Shown one piece after another: positions 46,369 through 55,429 of a DNA stretch of 64,000 bases (position 1 is the stretch's first letter; every line of letters begins with the position of its first letter). This stretch comes from Geomonas diazotrophica (GTDB lineage Bacteria > Desulfobacterota > Desulfuromonadia > Geobacterales > Geobacteraceae): NCBI RefSeq assembly GCF_018919385.1, contig NZ_JAHLMF010000006.1, forward strand, positions 124,001 to 188,000, in the 5' to 3' direction. A model generated the notes under the pieces. It ran no database searches, was not told the DNA's origin, and worked only from the letters and a program-made list of their open reading frames with translations. The position numbers and the translations under genes are program-made.

Positions 46369-47028
46369 ATGCACATGGTCAGGATTCTATTCGCGGCGTT
46401 CTCCCTGATGCTTGTGACGGCAACGGCTTCCCAGGCCGTGTGGCCCGTCTACCACGAACCCGCCTTCGACGGGAAGGTGCTGGACATCGATACCAAGCAG
46501 CCGGTCGAGGGGGCGGTGGTGGTCGCCATCTACAACAAAAGGTCCATCGGCGCCGGAGCGGGACAGTCCGCCGCGGTGATCAACATCAAGGAGGCGCTCA
46601 CCGACAAGGAGGGGAAGTTCCACATCCCCTCGTACACGACCATCCTGGCGCAGCCCTTCACCCGGCAGGACCGCACCGGTTTCCTGATCTACAAGCCCGG
46701 CTACGCGAGCGTCCTGCTCCCCCTCAAGAACCACTTCACCGGAAAAACGACCGCCGAGCGCGAGCTCTCTCCCTGGTACGACCCGGTCTTGAGCGGGAAG
46801 TACAAGATCAGGCTGCGCGGTGCCGGCATCGTGGAACTCCCGAGGCTCGCCACCAAGGACGAGAAGCTGAGGAACCTGCCGGCGCTTCCGGACCAGTTGG
46901 AAAACCTCGGCAAACAGAAGAACCTGACCAGGCTGATCAACGAAGAGAAGAAGGAACTGGGCGAACCGGCGCTCGATCCATACAAGGTCCGCCAGTACCT
47001 GATGAACCCGGCCAAGGGGCAGAAGTGA
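46369..47028 (+). CDS. Secreted protein with carboxypeptidase-regulatory-like fold
   Basis: 219 aa from ATG 46369 (GAGGTG upstream). Signal peptide (RILFAAFSLMLVTATASQA). Near the start is a Cna-B/carboxypeptidase-regulatory phrase GKVLDIDTKQPVEGAVVVAIY, then a Lys-rich helical C-terminus. It probably acts in the periplasm or outer surface. Function unknown. Confidence 0.78.
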   Translation: MHMVRILFAAFSLMLVTATASQAVWPVYHEPAFDGKVLDIDTKQPVEGAVVVAIYNKRSIGAGAGQSAAVINIKEALTDKEGKFHIPSYTTILAQPFTRQDRTGFLIYKPGYASVLLPLKNHFTGKTTAERELSPWYDPVLSGKYKIRLRGAGIVELPRLATKDEKLRNLPALPDQLENLGKQKNLTRLINEEKKELGEPALDPYKVRQYLMNPAKGQK

Positions 47029-47087
47029 CGAGACTCCTGGCAACACACAGACCATAAACTGGATCCCTTGAAAAGGCAGCACCCACC

Positions 47088-47534
47088 ATGAAAAGACACC
47101 TGATTCCCGCGGTCGCGCTCGTCGCGCTCCTTGCCGCGCCGGCCGGCGCCGGCTCTCCCCGCGCCGTGCAGCAGACCGCAGACTCCATCGCCGCGACCAT
47201 GAGCAGCAGCACCTCGTCTGCACGCAAGGAAAGCTACCAGTCCATCCATTTCGACGGATGCCGCCTCGGTTATACCGTCTCCGGCACCTACCCTTCCGGA
47301 GGGCTCTACACCATAGAGTTCCAGGACCTCGACTTCTCCGCCCTCGATGTCGCCGCCTCCAAGACGGGGCAGGACTACACCGACTACGTGGTGCTGAGGT
47401 TCCAGAACCCCTTCAGCTACCGTTCCCTGACCGACACCCTCTCCGTCAGCACCACGGTGATCAACGTTGCGGACCGCGAGGCGGCGCAGACCCTCCTGGA
47501 GGGGTTTGTGCGGCTCGCCGGCCAGTGCCGCTAA
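47088..47534 (+). CDS. Secreted hypothetical protein
   Basis: 148 aa, signal peptide 1-21 (LIPAVALVALLAAPAGAG). The mature part is beta-rich, with one Cys near residue 58 and another near the end (CR), which could form a disulfide. It is in a same-strand run of envelope genes. No family recognised. Confidence 0.75.
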   Translation: MKRHLIPAVALVALLAAPAGAGSPRAVQQTADSIAATMSSSTSSARKESYQSIHFDGCRLGYTVSGTYPSGGLYTIEFQDLDFSALDVAASKTGQDYTDYVVLRFQNPFSYRSLTDTLSVSTTVINVADREAAQTLLEGFVRLAGQCR

Positions 47535-47559
47535 GCCCCCCCCACGGAGCCCTTACAAC

Positions 47560-48327
47560 ATGACCCGACTTTTCTCGTTCCGGCGCCTGGCCCCCCTATT
47601 CATCACCCTCGTGCTCTTCGCCGCGCCCTCCACGCAAGCGCAGGGGGGCGACACGGAAAGGCTGCGCGCCCTGGCCCGGGAGTTCAACGCGCTGAACACG
47701 CAGATCCGCGACAACGAAATCCCCCGGGCCGAGGCGAAGGAGCGCTTCAGGGGGATGATCCAGGCGTTGTCGCGGGAATACCGCGCGGCGGGCGGCGTGG
47801 AGTACCCGGAAAAGAGCTGGTGCTTTCCGCTCAAGGGATACGGCTACCGAGCCATCGGAGGGGTCCGCGGCAACGGCTACCAGTTGGGGGGGTACGACTA
47901 CTTCGCCGGCAACAGGCACACGGGACACCCCTCGCACGACATCTTCATCCATGACAAGAGGCAGGAGGGGCTCGACGACCGCACCGGAGAACCGGTGCAG
48001 GTGCTCTCCATGACCGGGGGAGTGGTGGTCGCCGAGGAAAAGGAGTGGCAGCCCGGCAGCCGGCTGCGCGGCGGGAAATACCTCTGGATCTTCGATCCGG
48101 CCACCGAGTCGCTGGTCTACTACGCGCACAACCGGGCACTGCACGTGGAGGTGGGCGACCTGGTGCGGCCGGGCGACGCCATCGCCGAAGTCGGCAGGAC
48201 CGGCCTCAACGCCCACAAGAGAAGATCCCCCACCCATCTGCACCTGACCCTTCTCTCCGTCGCCGGCGGCCTCCCGGTCGCCAGGAATCCCTACCGCGCA
48301 CTGTCAACGGGCCGGTTGACTGACTGA
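47560..48327 (+). CDS. M23 (LytM) peptidase
   Basis: 255 aa from ATG 47560. N-terminal signal peptide (LFITLVLFAAPSTQA), a short coiled-coil-like region, then the peptidase with all ligand motifs: HPSHDIFIHD (first His/Asp), YYAHN and THLHL (HxH). It should be an active murein or protein endopeptidase in the periplasm, in contrast to the degenerate M23 lipoprotein at 32681. Confidence 0.87.
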   Translation: MTRLFSFRRLAPLFITLVLFAAPSTQAQGGDTERLRALAREFNALNTQIRDNEIPRAEAKERFRGMIQALSREYRAAGGVEYPEKSWCFPLKGYGYRAIGGVRGNGYQLGGYDYFAGNRHTGHPSHDIFIHDKRQEGLDDRTGEPVQVLSMTGGVVVAEEKEWQPGSRLRGGKYLWIFDPATESLVYYAHNRALHVEVGDLVRPGDAIAEVGRTGLNAHKRRSPTHLHLTLLSVAGGLPVARNPYRALSTGRLTD

Positions 48328-48400
48328 TTCTTTCTCTGGCGCTTTTTTCACAGTATCGGGTAAGATAATGGTCGATTCAGCACACTGAGGAGGTGTCTTG

Positions 48401-48817
48401 ATGATCTCAGCACTTTCGGCATACAAGGCGATGATTCTGGAATCAGCCGGCGCCAAGAGCCCGGCCAAGGAGAAGGAGTCCGCCGCAGCCGGCTCTATGC
48501 CAGACGGCGCCGAGGAAAACCGGGCAGCCGATGCCGACCTGGTCAACATATCCACCTCGCAGGACGTGTTCAGCGCGGTCGACAGCTTCTTCAACCTCGG
48601 CAAGTCCAACCGCTTCGACGCCTTCCACAAGCTCTCCCCCCAGGACAAGGAACAGTTCGTACAGATCGTCGCCGACCTGGCCAAGGCCGGCTACATGGGG
48701 TACGAGGAACTCGTGGTGAACAACAAGGTCGAGCGGCACGACCTGGAGAACAAGATCGGCGACCAGCGCATCCGCGGCGCCAAGGTCTACGACAACGCCA
48801 AGGACACCAACCGCTGA
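48401..48817 (+). CDS. Conserved hypothetical protein
   Basis: 138 aa from ATG 48401 with GAGGAGG at 48387-48393. Soluble, without a signal peptide. The central and C-terminal parts are helical (DKEQFVQIVADLAKAGYMGYEELVVNNKVERHDLENKIGDQRIRG). The MGYEELVVN segment and small size recall proteins near flagellar genes, but no function can be given. Confidence 0.72.
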   Translation: MISALSAYKAMILESAGAKSPAKEKESAAAGSMPDGAEENRAADADLVNISTSQDVFSAVDSFFNLGKSNRFDAFHKLSPQDKEQFVQIVADLAKAGYMGYEELVVNNKVERHDLENKIGDQRIRGAKVYDNAKDTNR

Positions 48818-48834
48818 CCACCACTTCAAATGGG

Positions 48835-48855
48835 TGACCGGCACCCGCCGGTCGC
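48835..48855 (+). terminator. Hairpin after the gene at 48401
   Basis: GACCGGC and GCCGGTC flank a short loop, ending within 40 bp of the stop. It is followed by a C-rich rather than T-rich tract. Confidence 0.45.
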
Positions 48856-49042
48856 CCCCCTTCTCCCGCCCGATTGCCCCTTCCCGTCTTACCGGCAACA
48901 ACTCTCATAGCTCGTCCTCCTTCTGTCTCGGCACACCATCCACACTAATGCTATTCCATTTCTTGCACTCCCTGTTCAGCAGTTGCACAGACACGGCACC
49001 TCTCCCCTGGCAGATTTCAGCCTAACATCAGCCAGTTACAAC

Positions 49043-49058
49043 TGGCACGCGATCTGCT
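49043..49058 (+). promoter_or_regulatory. Sigma-54 promoter upstream of the 45-aa lipoprotein gene
   Basis: TGGCAC-GCGAT-CTGC with exact GG-N10-GC spacing. Transcription should start near 49069, about 60 bp before ATG 49129. The rest of the gap 48856-49042 holds no other gene. Confidence 0.8.
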
Positions 49059-49128
49059 AACACGGCCATCATGACTTCATCTATAAGCTCGTTGATCAGC
49101 GAGTGAAAACGAAGAGGAGGGAGGAGCT

Positions 49129-49266
49129 ATGAAGAAGACAACGGCATTGATAGTGGCAATGGTGACAGTGATGGCCCTTAGCTTGACCGGCTGCGGCGGT
49201 GGCGGCGGCACGCAACAAAACCCCGGTGGCGGCACCAGCGGCACCATCCAGGGGAGCGCCAAGTAA
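49129..49266 (+). CDS. Small Gly-rich lipoprotein
   Basis: 45 aa. GAGGAG precedes ATG 49129. A hydrophobic segment ends in the lipobox LTGC (Cys22), followed by a Gly/Thr/Gln-rich tail (GGGGGTQQNPGGGTSG). It will be an outer- or inner-membrane-anchored small lipoprotein. It lies 25 bp before a large secreted protein gene in the same sigma-54 transcript. Confidence 0.8.
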   Translation: MKKTTALIVAMVTVMALSLTGCGGGGGTQQNPGGGTSGTIQGSAK

Positions 49267-49291
49267 CCCAACCGATCAAGGAGGAAGTGCC

Positions 49292-50986
49292 ATGAAGAAA
49301 ATTTCCAGTTCCATACTTGCCGCCGCCACCCTGCTCAGCTTCGGGGCCGGCACCTGCTTCGCCCTCACCGCCAACAGCAACTACACCATCACCACCAGCA
49401 AGCTCAAAAGCGACGGCAAGCTGGCCACCATCGAGACAAAGCCCGCGGTGACCGACGCGGACGGCAAGCTGACCTTCACCCTGACCACCCTCCCCACCAA
49501 CGCCGAGGTCAACTTCATCGCGTTCACCATCAAGGACGCCGCGGGCACCATCGTACGCCAGGGCGTCGCCCCCGCGCCTCCCGACGGCGACGTGAACCAA
49601 CTCGGCATCAACGACCTGGCCACCGTCCAGGCCGCCACCTTCCTGAAGGCGGCCGAGCTTGCCGGCACCGACGATCCCGTCCTGGCCGCTTACCTGCTGA
49701 CCCTGCTGCGCTCTCCAGACCTCCAGGCGGGCGACCTGCTAAAACTTGCGTCTCTGGGGCAGGGCGCCATCAAGGGGCAAGGCGGCTTCGAGGACTACCT
49801 GCTGGGTAACGGCGTCTCCGACGCCAAGCTCGCCGCCCTGAAGAGCTGTCTCGTCTACAACCCCGACAGCACCAAGGCAACCCTGCGTGACTTCACCAAG
49901 GGTTACTACACAGCAGTGCAAAGCGGCAGCACCGCCACCGAAACCAGCGAGACCCAGAAGGCCGGGGGACTCATGGCCGACGTCTTCATGAACGCTGCGG
50001 CCTGTGCCGACGTGGAACTGGAACAGATCACCAACGCCCATGAGGCAGCCGGAGCCGCAGCCGACGCAACCGGCCTCTTCAGCGGCCCCGGCGGGATCTC
50101 CACCAACCTCAGGGACTCCATCGACCAGTCCATGTCCACCTTCAACCGCAAGATCAGCATGGTCAAGATGGTGACCGACTACACCAACGCCCTCAACACG
50201 CTGCAGGCAAGCGGCACCCAGGTCTCCACCTTCATCTCGGCCGCCCAGGCCATGGCGGTGTCGACCGCGGGCGTAGACGCCCAGTACGGCGACTTCTTCC
50301 GCGATCCCGCCGCCTACCTGGCCGCCCACCCCGGCACCGACGCCCAGACGGTACAGCAGGCGATCAACACCATCTTCCAGAACGCCTGGACCACCTTCCA
50401 GAACGCCATCGCCTCCAGCAACGCCGACATCACCGCCCTGAAGGCCACTATCACGAGCGCCTTCCCCGGCATCATGCTTCCGCCCGACTTCGGGACCAAC
50501 TACATCGGGCCGCAGACCCAGGTCAACTGGCCCATCCAGCAGGTAGTCATGGTGAACTGGATGCTGAACCTGATCCAGGGGGGCGGCAGCATCAGCTACA
50601 CCCGGGACACCACCCCCATCCCGCCCATGATGCAGCAATGGCTCGGCTCCTGCTCCAACACCCAGTACTGGGACCAGCAGAGCTGCACCGGTCACGGCGG
50701 CACCTGGACCTCGCAGCGCAGCACCTTCGACACCCCGTCCACGGCCTTCAACGCCTACCTCGCCATGCAGCAGGACGTGAACATCGTGGACATGGCCCGG
50801 AATTCCATCTGGGATAACAACAACCAGCCGACCCAGCAACAGCGCATGCAGGCGGCTTCCGACTTCATGACCCGGCTCGGCGTCATCGAGGGGAAAATCG
50901 TCGCCACCAAGGCCGGCGGAGCCTCGGCAAGCTCCGCCGAGAAGAAGGCGATCATCAAGCTGATGCTGCAGCCAAACGCTAACTAG
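49292..50986 (+). CDS. Large secreted protein of unknown function
   Basis: 564 aa from ATG 49292 (AAGGAGG upstream). Signal peptide (SSSILAAATLLSFGAGTCFA). Residues about 24-110 are beta-rich, with VTDADGKLTFTLTTLPT. The rest is Ala/Thr/Gln-rich and largely helical, with a WLGSCSNTQYWDQQSCTGHGGTW disulfide-like cluster near 480-500. No enzyme motif recognised. Only the upstream lipoprotein is clearly cotranscribed. Confidence 0.8.
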   Translation: MKKISSSILAAATLLSFGAGTCFALTANSNYTITTSKLKSDGKLATIETKPAVTDADGKLTFTLTTLPTNAEVNFIAFTIKDAAGTIVRQGVAPAPPDGDVNQLGINDLATVQAATFLKAAELAGTDDPVLAAYLLTLLRSPDLQAGDLLKLASLGQGAIKGQGGFEDYLLGNGVSDAKLAALKSCLVYNPDSTKATLRDFTKGYYTAVQSGSTATETSETQKAGGLMADVFMNAAACADVELEQITNAHEAAGAAADATGLFSGPGGISTNLRDSIDQSMSTFNRKISMVKMVTDYTNALNTLQASGTQVSTFISAAQAMAVSTAGVDAQYGDFFRDPAAYLAAHPGTDAQTVQQAINTIFQNAWTTFQNAIASSNADITALKATITSAFPGIMLPPDFGTNYIGPQTQVNWPIQQVVMVNWMLNLIQGGGSISYTRDTTPIPPMMQQWLGSCSNTQYWDQQSCTGHGGTWTSQRSTFDTPSTAFNAYLAMQQDVNIVDMARNSIWDNNNQPTQQQRMQAASDFMTRLGVIEGKIVATKAGGASASSAEKKAIIKLMLQPNAN

Positions 50987-51032
50987 GGATACGGCCCCTT
51001 TCCCCGGGGAAGGGGCGCTCTCGGGTGCGACC

Positions 51033-51692
51033 ATGAAATCAACACCTCTGCTCATATCGGCACTGCTGCACCTGGCGCTCGGCGCGGCCATCTGGTGCTA
51101 CAGCGAGACCAAGCCGGCGGTCAGGCCGCCCATCCTCTACGTGGACCTGGCGACTTTCGACGCAGCCTCCCCCCCGGAACCGCCGGCAGCGCGGATCGAA
51201 CCACCCGTCGAACCGGCCGTGGTACAGGAAGACGTGGCCGAGACTGTCGAGGCGAAGCCGGAACCGGCGCAGGCGATAGCCGCCGAGACGGCTGCCGGCG
51301 AGGTACAGCCGCAGCAGGCACAAGTCGCCCCCGAAATCAGCCGTGCCTTCGCCGGGGCATGGCACGCACAGGAAATGATGTACAACACGCGCCGCTACCT
51401 CCAGGTGGCGGGGCTCGCCATGCGCCAGGTGCTGGAAGGAAAGCTCGCCGCAGCGGAGCGGGAGCGGCTCGCCGGGGCCAAGGTCCGGATCACCGCAAGC
51501 TACGACGCCGGCGCGCCCCCGGACTTCTCGGTGCAGACGGACAGCGAGGAACTGCGCGCCCTTCTGGTAAACGACAAGAATGCCTGGTCGCGGGTTCCCT
51601 CCCCCGGAGAATGCAAGGTGCAGTACAAGAAAGTTGCCTTCCTGGTAAGCCTGGAGCGCGGAACGATCCAGGTCGGGCTCTCACCCCAGTAA
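51033..51692 (+). CDS. TonB-like membrane-anchored protein
   Basis: 219 aa. One N-terminal transmembrane helix (about 5-24), then a Pro/Glu/Ala-rich stretch like that of TonB (PPEPPAARIEPPVEPAVV). The C-terminal part (VRITASYDAGAPPDFSVQTDSEELRALL) does not clearly match the TonB energy-transducer domain. It could be an energy transducer or a periplasmic adaptor. A terminator follows. Confidence 0.68.
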   Translation: MKSTPLLISALLHLALGAAIWCYSETKPAVRPPILYVDLATFDAASPPEPPAARIEPPVEPAVVQEDVAETVEAKPEPAQAIAAETAAGEVQPQQAQVAPEISRAFAGAWHAQEMMYNTRRYLQVAGLAMRQVLEGKLAAAERERLAGAKVRITASYDAGAPPDFSVQTDSEELRALLVNDKNAWSRVPSPGECKVQYKKVAFLVSLERGTIQVGLSPQ

Positions 51693-51747
51693 CGAGCGGG
51701 AAGGCGTAACGTCTTCCTCCGGCGCTGTTCGCAGCGACGGAATTTGG

Positions 51748-51776
51748 CCCCCGGCACCATGCCGGGGGTCCTTTTT
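51748..51776 (+). terminator. Rho-independent terminator
   Basis: CCCCCGGC...GCCGGGGG stem (51748-51768) followed by TCCTTTTT. It ends the TonB-like gene transcript. Confidence 0.9.
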
Positions 51777-51777
51777 C

Positions 51778-51806
51778 ATTTACACCGCACCCGTCTCGAC
51801 CTATAT
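51778..51806 (+). promoter_or_regulatory. Promoter TTTACA-N17-TATATT
   Basis: TTTACA 51778-51783, 17 bp, TATATT 51801-51806, starting within the terminator T-tract and about 66 bp before the gene at 51873. The core matches the promoters at 29808 and 43099, but the spacer is GC-rich. Confidence 0.7.
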
Positions 51807-51872
51807 TCTCCCTACCTTTGCACCACACCACCCGAAGGTGCGCCGGCGCAGGCGGCGCAGACGGAGAAGGCC

Positions 51873-52346
51873 ATGACCGAGAAACGAGCCACAATCTACC
51901 TCGCCTCCCCCTTAGGCTTCAGCCGGGAAAACAACCCGTACCGCGAGCGGATCAAGAGGCGCCTGGGGGAGCTGGGCTGCAGCGTCTTCGATCCCTGGGA
52001 GCAGGAGGAAGTGGCGCAGCGGATCAAGGAGGCGATGTCCGTCGAGGACGGGGCCGAGCGGGTGCGGGCGATCAAGGAGGCGGCGCGGTTCACCGGCGCG
52101 GTGAATGCACAGGGACTCAAAGGGAGCGACCTGGTGCTGGCGGTCCTGGACGGCACCGAGCCCGACAGCGGCACCGTGGCGGAACTCGGCTACGGCTGCG
52201 GGATCGGAAAGAAGTGCTACGGACTGCGCACCGACTTCAGGGACTGCGGCGACTTCCCCGGCGTACCGCTGAACCTCCAGGTCCTCTACTTCATCGAGGA
52301 GAGCGGCGGCCGGCTGTTCAGAAGGATCGAGGAGATCGACCTGTAG
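51873..52346 (+). CDS. Nucleoside 2-deoxyribosyltransferase-family protein
   Basis: 157 aa from ATG 51873. The N-terminus IYLASPLGFS and the DLVLAVLDGTEPDSGTVAELGYGCGIGK segment, with the catalytic Glu in the GTxxExGYG loop, are typical. It exchanges bases between deoxyribonucleosides or hydrolyses them; the exact substrate is uncertain. Confidence 0.88.
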   Translation: MTEKRATIYLASPLGFSRENNPYRERIKRRLGELGCSVFDPWEQEEVAQRIKEAMSVEDGAERVRAIKEAARFTGAVNAQGLKGSDLVLAVLDGTEPDSGTVAELGYGCGIGKKCYGLRTDFRDCGDFPGVPLNLQVLYFIEESGGRLFRRIEEIDL

Positions 52347-52432
52347 CAGCCGCACGTTACCATCCCCGCGATGGAAGCCCACTCCCCCTTCGGAAGAGAT
52401 CCGCTCCCTCCCCCTCCGAAAAAGGTCCACCT

Positions 52433-52470
52433 CCCCTCTCCCTCCGGGAGAGGGGAGGGGTGAGGGGAAT
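52433..52470. repeat. Dispersed GC-rich repeat, CCCTCTCCC...GGTGAGGG type
   Basis: CCCCTCTCCCTCC, GGGAGAGGGG, then AGGGGTGAGGGG: same family as at 7211 and 20186. It lies between the deoxyribosyltransferase gene and the MFS promoter. Confidence 0.75.
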
Positions 52471-52515
52471 TCTGTGCGAGCGAACCTCCGGAGCCTCTCT
52501 CCCGCGGGTTTAATG

Positions 52516-52544
52516 TTGACAGCGCTCATCGTTGCGGCTAGCTT
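52516..52544 (+). promoter_or_regulatory. Sigma-70-type promoter of the MFS gene
   Basis: TTGACA 52516-52521, 17 bp, TAGCTT 52539-52544. The predicted start is only about 3 nt before ATG 52554, and no Shine-Dalgarno is visible, so the mRNA may be leaderless. Confidence 0.65.
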
Positions 52545-52553
52545 GGCCGGATC

Positions 52554-53792
52554 ATGAGCGATACCGACCTCGACATCGACCTCACCCGGCAATACCGGAC
52601 GCCCGGCCATCGCCAGAGCATCCAGGTGCTCACCTGCTGCGTCATCGGCTTCATCTGCTTCCTCGGGGCCTACATGCGCATACCGGTGCTCCCGCTGCTG
52701 GCCAGCAGTATCGGCGCCGGCACCGCTCAGATCGGGCTCATCAACGCCGCTTTCATGCTTTCCGCCGGCATCCTCGCCGTCCCCTCCGGCCTGCTCTCGG
52801 ACCGGATCGGCATCAGGCCCGTCCTCATCACCGGCCTGGCCCTGATGAGCTGCGCCTCCCTTTTGATCCCCTTCTGCTATACGCCGCTGCTGCTCGGCTC
52901 CGTCTATCTCATCTTCGGAATGGGGCTCTCCGCCTTCACCCCCACCATGATGTCCTCGGTGGCCCGGGTCGTGCCGCGCACCCACGTCGGACGCGCCTAC
53001 AGCTGGTACACCACGGCCGTCTACCTCGCCATGACCTTCGGTCCCGCCAGCGGCGGCTGGTTCGGCAAGGCGCTGGGAATCCGGGAAGTCTTCTTCATCT
53101 CCGGAGGGCTCATCGTGGCGGCGCTCGCGGCCGTCCTCTGCTTCCTCCCGACCCCGCAGGAGCAACCCCACGACGAGCACGCCGAACAGCTCCCCACCGG
53201 CATCCTCGCCAACCGCCGTCTCCTGGCGGCGCTGGTGGGAACGCTGGGGGGATGCTTCGGTTTCGGCATGTTCATCTCCTTTCTTCCCCTGCATGCCCGC
53301 GCCCTTGGCCTCAACGTCGGGCAGATCGGCATCATCTTCGCGGCACAGGCACTGGTGAACGTCCTTTTGCGCATCCCGTTCGGCCACCTGAGCGACCGGG
53401 TGGACCGCGGAGTCATGTCCGGCATCGGCCTCGTGCTCTGCGCGCTCGCCGTGGGCGCCGCCGGGCTGGCCCACGGCATGGCGACGCTCCTCATCTGCGC
53501 CTGCGTCCTCGGGGCCGGCATGGGGATCGGATTCACTGCGCTGAGCGCCCTGGTGGTTGTCGTGATGCCTCCCAAACAGCGCGGTCTTGGGCTTGGACTG
53601 TACAACAGCTGTATCTACCTGGGCATGATGCTCAGCTCCGCCACCATGGGCATGGTCATCAAAGCGGCGGGCTTCTCCACCGGCTTTTTCACCGCCGGCG
53701 CCGTCACTTTTATCCTGGCGGTGCTTTTCTCTTATCTATACCGTGATAGTATGTTGACTCTGAAAATGCAGGATCAGCAAGCACAGAGATGA
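52554..53792 (+). CDS. MFS transporter
   Basis: 412 aa with about 12 transmembrane helices. The MFS loop 2-3 motif is present as GLLSDRIGIRPVLI (and its repeat GHLSDRVDRGVMSG in loop 8-9). The charged loop between helices 6 and 7 contains PTPQEQPHDEHAEQL. The cargo is unknown; drug or small-metabolite export is typical for such single genes. It is cotranscribed with the transglutaminase-like gene (18-bp gap). Confidence 0.9.
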   Translation: MSDTDLDIDLTRQYRTPGHRQSIQVLTCCVIGFICFLGAYMRIPVLPLLASSIGAGTAQIGLINAAFMLSAGILAVPSGLLSDRIGIRPVLITGLALMSCASLLIPFCYTPLLLGSVYLIFGMGLSAFTPTMMSSVARVVPRTHVGRAYSWYTTAVYLAMTFGPASGGWFGKALGIREVFFISGGLIVAALAAVLCFLPTPQEQPHDEHAEQLPTGILANRRLLAALVGTLGGCFGFGMFISFLPLHARALGLNVGQIGIIFAAQALVNVLLRIPFGHLSDRVDRGVMSGIGLVLCALAVGAAGLAHGMATLLICACVLGAGMGIGFTALSALVVVVMPPKQRGLGLGLYNSCIYLGMMLSSATMGMVIKAAGFSTGFFTAGAVTFILAVLFSYLYRDSMLTLKMQDQQAQR

Positions 53793-53810
53793 TGCAGGAA
53801 AGGGTGGAGC

Positions 53811-54413
53811 ATGGATCAATACCTCGAGGCGACGGAATACATCGATTGGCATCATCCCGCCGTATTTGAAAAGGCGCAGCTTCTGTCTGCCGGCGGGCTC
53901 AACAAGACGGAGATCGCCAGGCGCTCTTTCGAGTTTGTCCGCGACCGGATAAAGCACAGCTGGGATTACAGGCTGGAACCGGTGACCTGCCGCGCATCCG
54001 AAGTGCTCGAACACGGCACCGGCTACTGCTACGCCAAGAGCCATCTGCTGGCCGCCCTGCTGCGCGCCAACGGGATTGCCGCCGGCCTTTGCTACCAGCG
54101 GCTGTCCCTGCACGACGGCGGTCCCCCATACTGCCTGCACGGCCTGAACGCCATCTGGCTGCCGGACCACGGCTGGTACCGGGTCGATCCCCGCGGCAAC
54201 AAGCCCGGTGTCGACGCGCAGTTCAGCCCCCCGGATGAGCACCTTGCCTTCACGATCAGCGAACGCCTGGAAGCAGACCTCCCCGAGATCTGGCCCGAGC
54301 CGCTGCCGGTCGTTATCCGCGCACTCACCACCCACAAGACCGTCGCCGAGGTTTGCCAGAACCTGCCAGACATCGAACTGGTCGGTTTCGGTTCCGAAAC
54401 CATCACTTTCTGA
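53811..54413 (+). CDS. Transglutaminase-like cysteine protease-fold protein
   Basis: 200 aa. The Cys-His-Asp triad is in GTGYCYAKSHLLAALLRANGI, CLHGLNAIW and YRVDPRGNKPG. There is no signal peptide, so it is cytoplasmic. In bacteria such proteins are often peptidases or amidases of unknown substrate. It follows the MFS gene by 18 bp and precedes the metallohydrolase by 14 bp, giving a small operon. Confidence 0.87.
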   Translation: MDQYLEATEYIDWHHPAVFEKAQLLSAGGLNKTEIARRSFEFVRDRIKHSWDYRLEPVTCRASEVLEHGTGYCYAKSHLLAALLRANGIAAGLCYQRLSLHDGGPPYCLHGLNAIWLPDHGWYRVDPRGNKPGVDAQFSPPDEHLAFTISERLEADLPEIWPEPLPVVIRALTTHKTVAEVCQNLPDIELVGFGSETITF

Positions 54414-54427
54414 AAAAGGAGCACGCG

Positions 54428-55333
54428 ATGAAACGCCCCGCGATACTGACCGAACTCGTCCTGGCCCTTACCCTGCTGCTGGCCCAGGGTGCCTGCGCGG
54501 AACTCACCAAACTCGCCGACAACGTCTACTCCTACGTCGGCTCCAAAGACGCCTCCCCGGCCAACAGCTTCGCCGCCAACGCCGGCATCGTAATCGGTAA
54601 GGACGGCGTGCTGGTGATCGACACCCTGATCTCCGCTAAGGAAGGGCAACGCTTCCTGGCCGACATCCGGAAGGTCACCGACAAGCCGATCAGGTACGTG
54701 GTGAACACCCACACCCATCTGGATCATGCGCTGGGCAACTGCGTCTTCGCCAAGCTGGGCGCGACCGTCATCTCCCACGAAGCCGACCGCAACTATCTCG
54801 CCGCCAACGGCGCCGGACTGTTGCAGAGGGCCGCGAGTTACGGCCTGAAGCCCGAGGACATGGCGGGGACCGAAATAGCCGTGCCGACCCTCGCCTTCAG
54901 CGACGAAATGCTGCTCGACCTGGGCGGCGAGGAAGTGCGTCTGATCCGGACCGCCCCCTCCCACACCGCAGGGAGCCTCGTGGTGTACCTCCCGGCGAGG
55001 AAGATCCTCTTTGCCGGAGACATCCTCTTCACCGACTTCCACCCCTTCCTGGCCGACGGCGACTTCGGCGGCTGGATTCGGACCATCGACGCCCTGCTGG
55101 CCATGGACGTTGAAAAGGTCGTCCCCGGTCACGGTCCCCTTTCCGGAAAGAAGGATTTGAAGGAGATGAAAGAGTACATCCGGCTCTTCGACAAGAAGGC
55201 GACCGAGCTGGCGGCGAAGACAAGTGATGCCGACGCCATCAGCGCCGAACTGTTGAAGACCCTCCCCAAGCGCACCATGGCCGAATGGATGGTGACCTAC
55301 AACGTGAAGAGCCGCTACCTCGCGAAGAAGTAG
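54428..55333 (+). CDS. Secreted metallo-beta-lactamase-fold hydrolase
   Basis: 301 aa from ATG 54428 (AAAAGGAG upstream). Signal peptide (ELVLALTLLLAQGACA). Zinc motif NTHTHLDHALGN, further ligands SHTAGS and FAGDILF, and VPGHGPL. It resembles periplasmic MBL-fold proteins related to the quinoprotein-associated or SoxH group. Substrate unknown; no evidence for beta-lactam resistance. Confidence 0.88.
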   Translation: MKRPAILTELVLALTLLLAQGACAELTKLADNVYSYVGSKDASPANSFAANAGIVIGKDGVLVIDTLISAKEGQRFLADIRKVTDKPIRYVVNTHTHLDHALGNCVFAKLGATVISHEADRNYLAANGAGLLQRAASYGLKPEDMAGTEIAVPTLAFSDEMLLDLGGEEVRLIRTAPSHTAGSLVVYLPARKILFAGDILFTDFHPFLADGDFGGWIRTIDALLAMDVEKVVPGHGPLSGKKDLKEMKEYIRLFDKKATELAAKTSDADAISAELLKTLPKRTMAEWMVTYNVKSRYLAKK

Positions 55334-55429
55334 CGGCATTTACCAGATCAAATGCGAGAGTAAAAGGAGGTAATGCAGCCTGTTCCCTTTTCTTTCAAGT
55401 GAACCGCCCTCACAACGGAGGTAGCTCCG

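Noticed and set aside
49739-51091. 450-codon open frame on minus opposite the secreted protein
   Set aside because: Composition is Gly/Val/Asp-rich shadow type and it spans two clear plus-strand genes.
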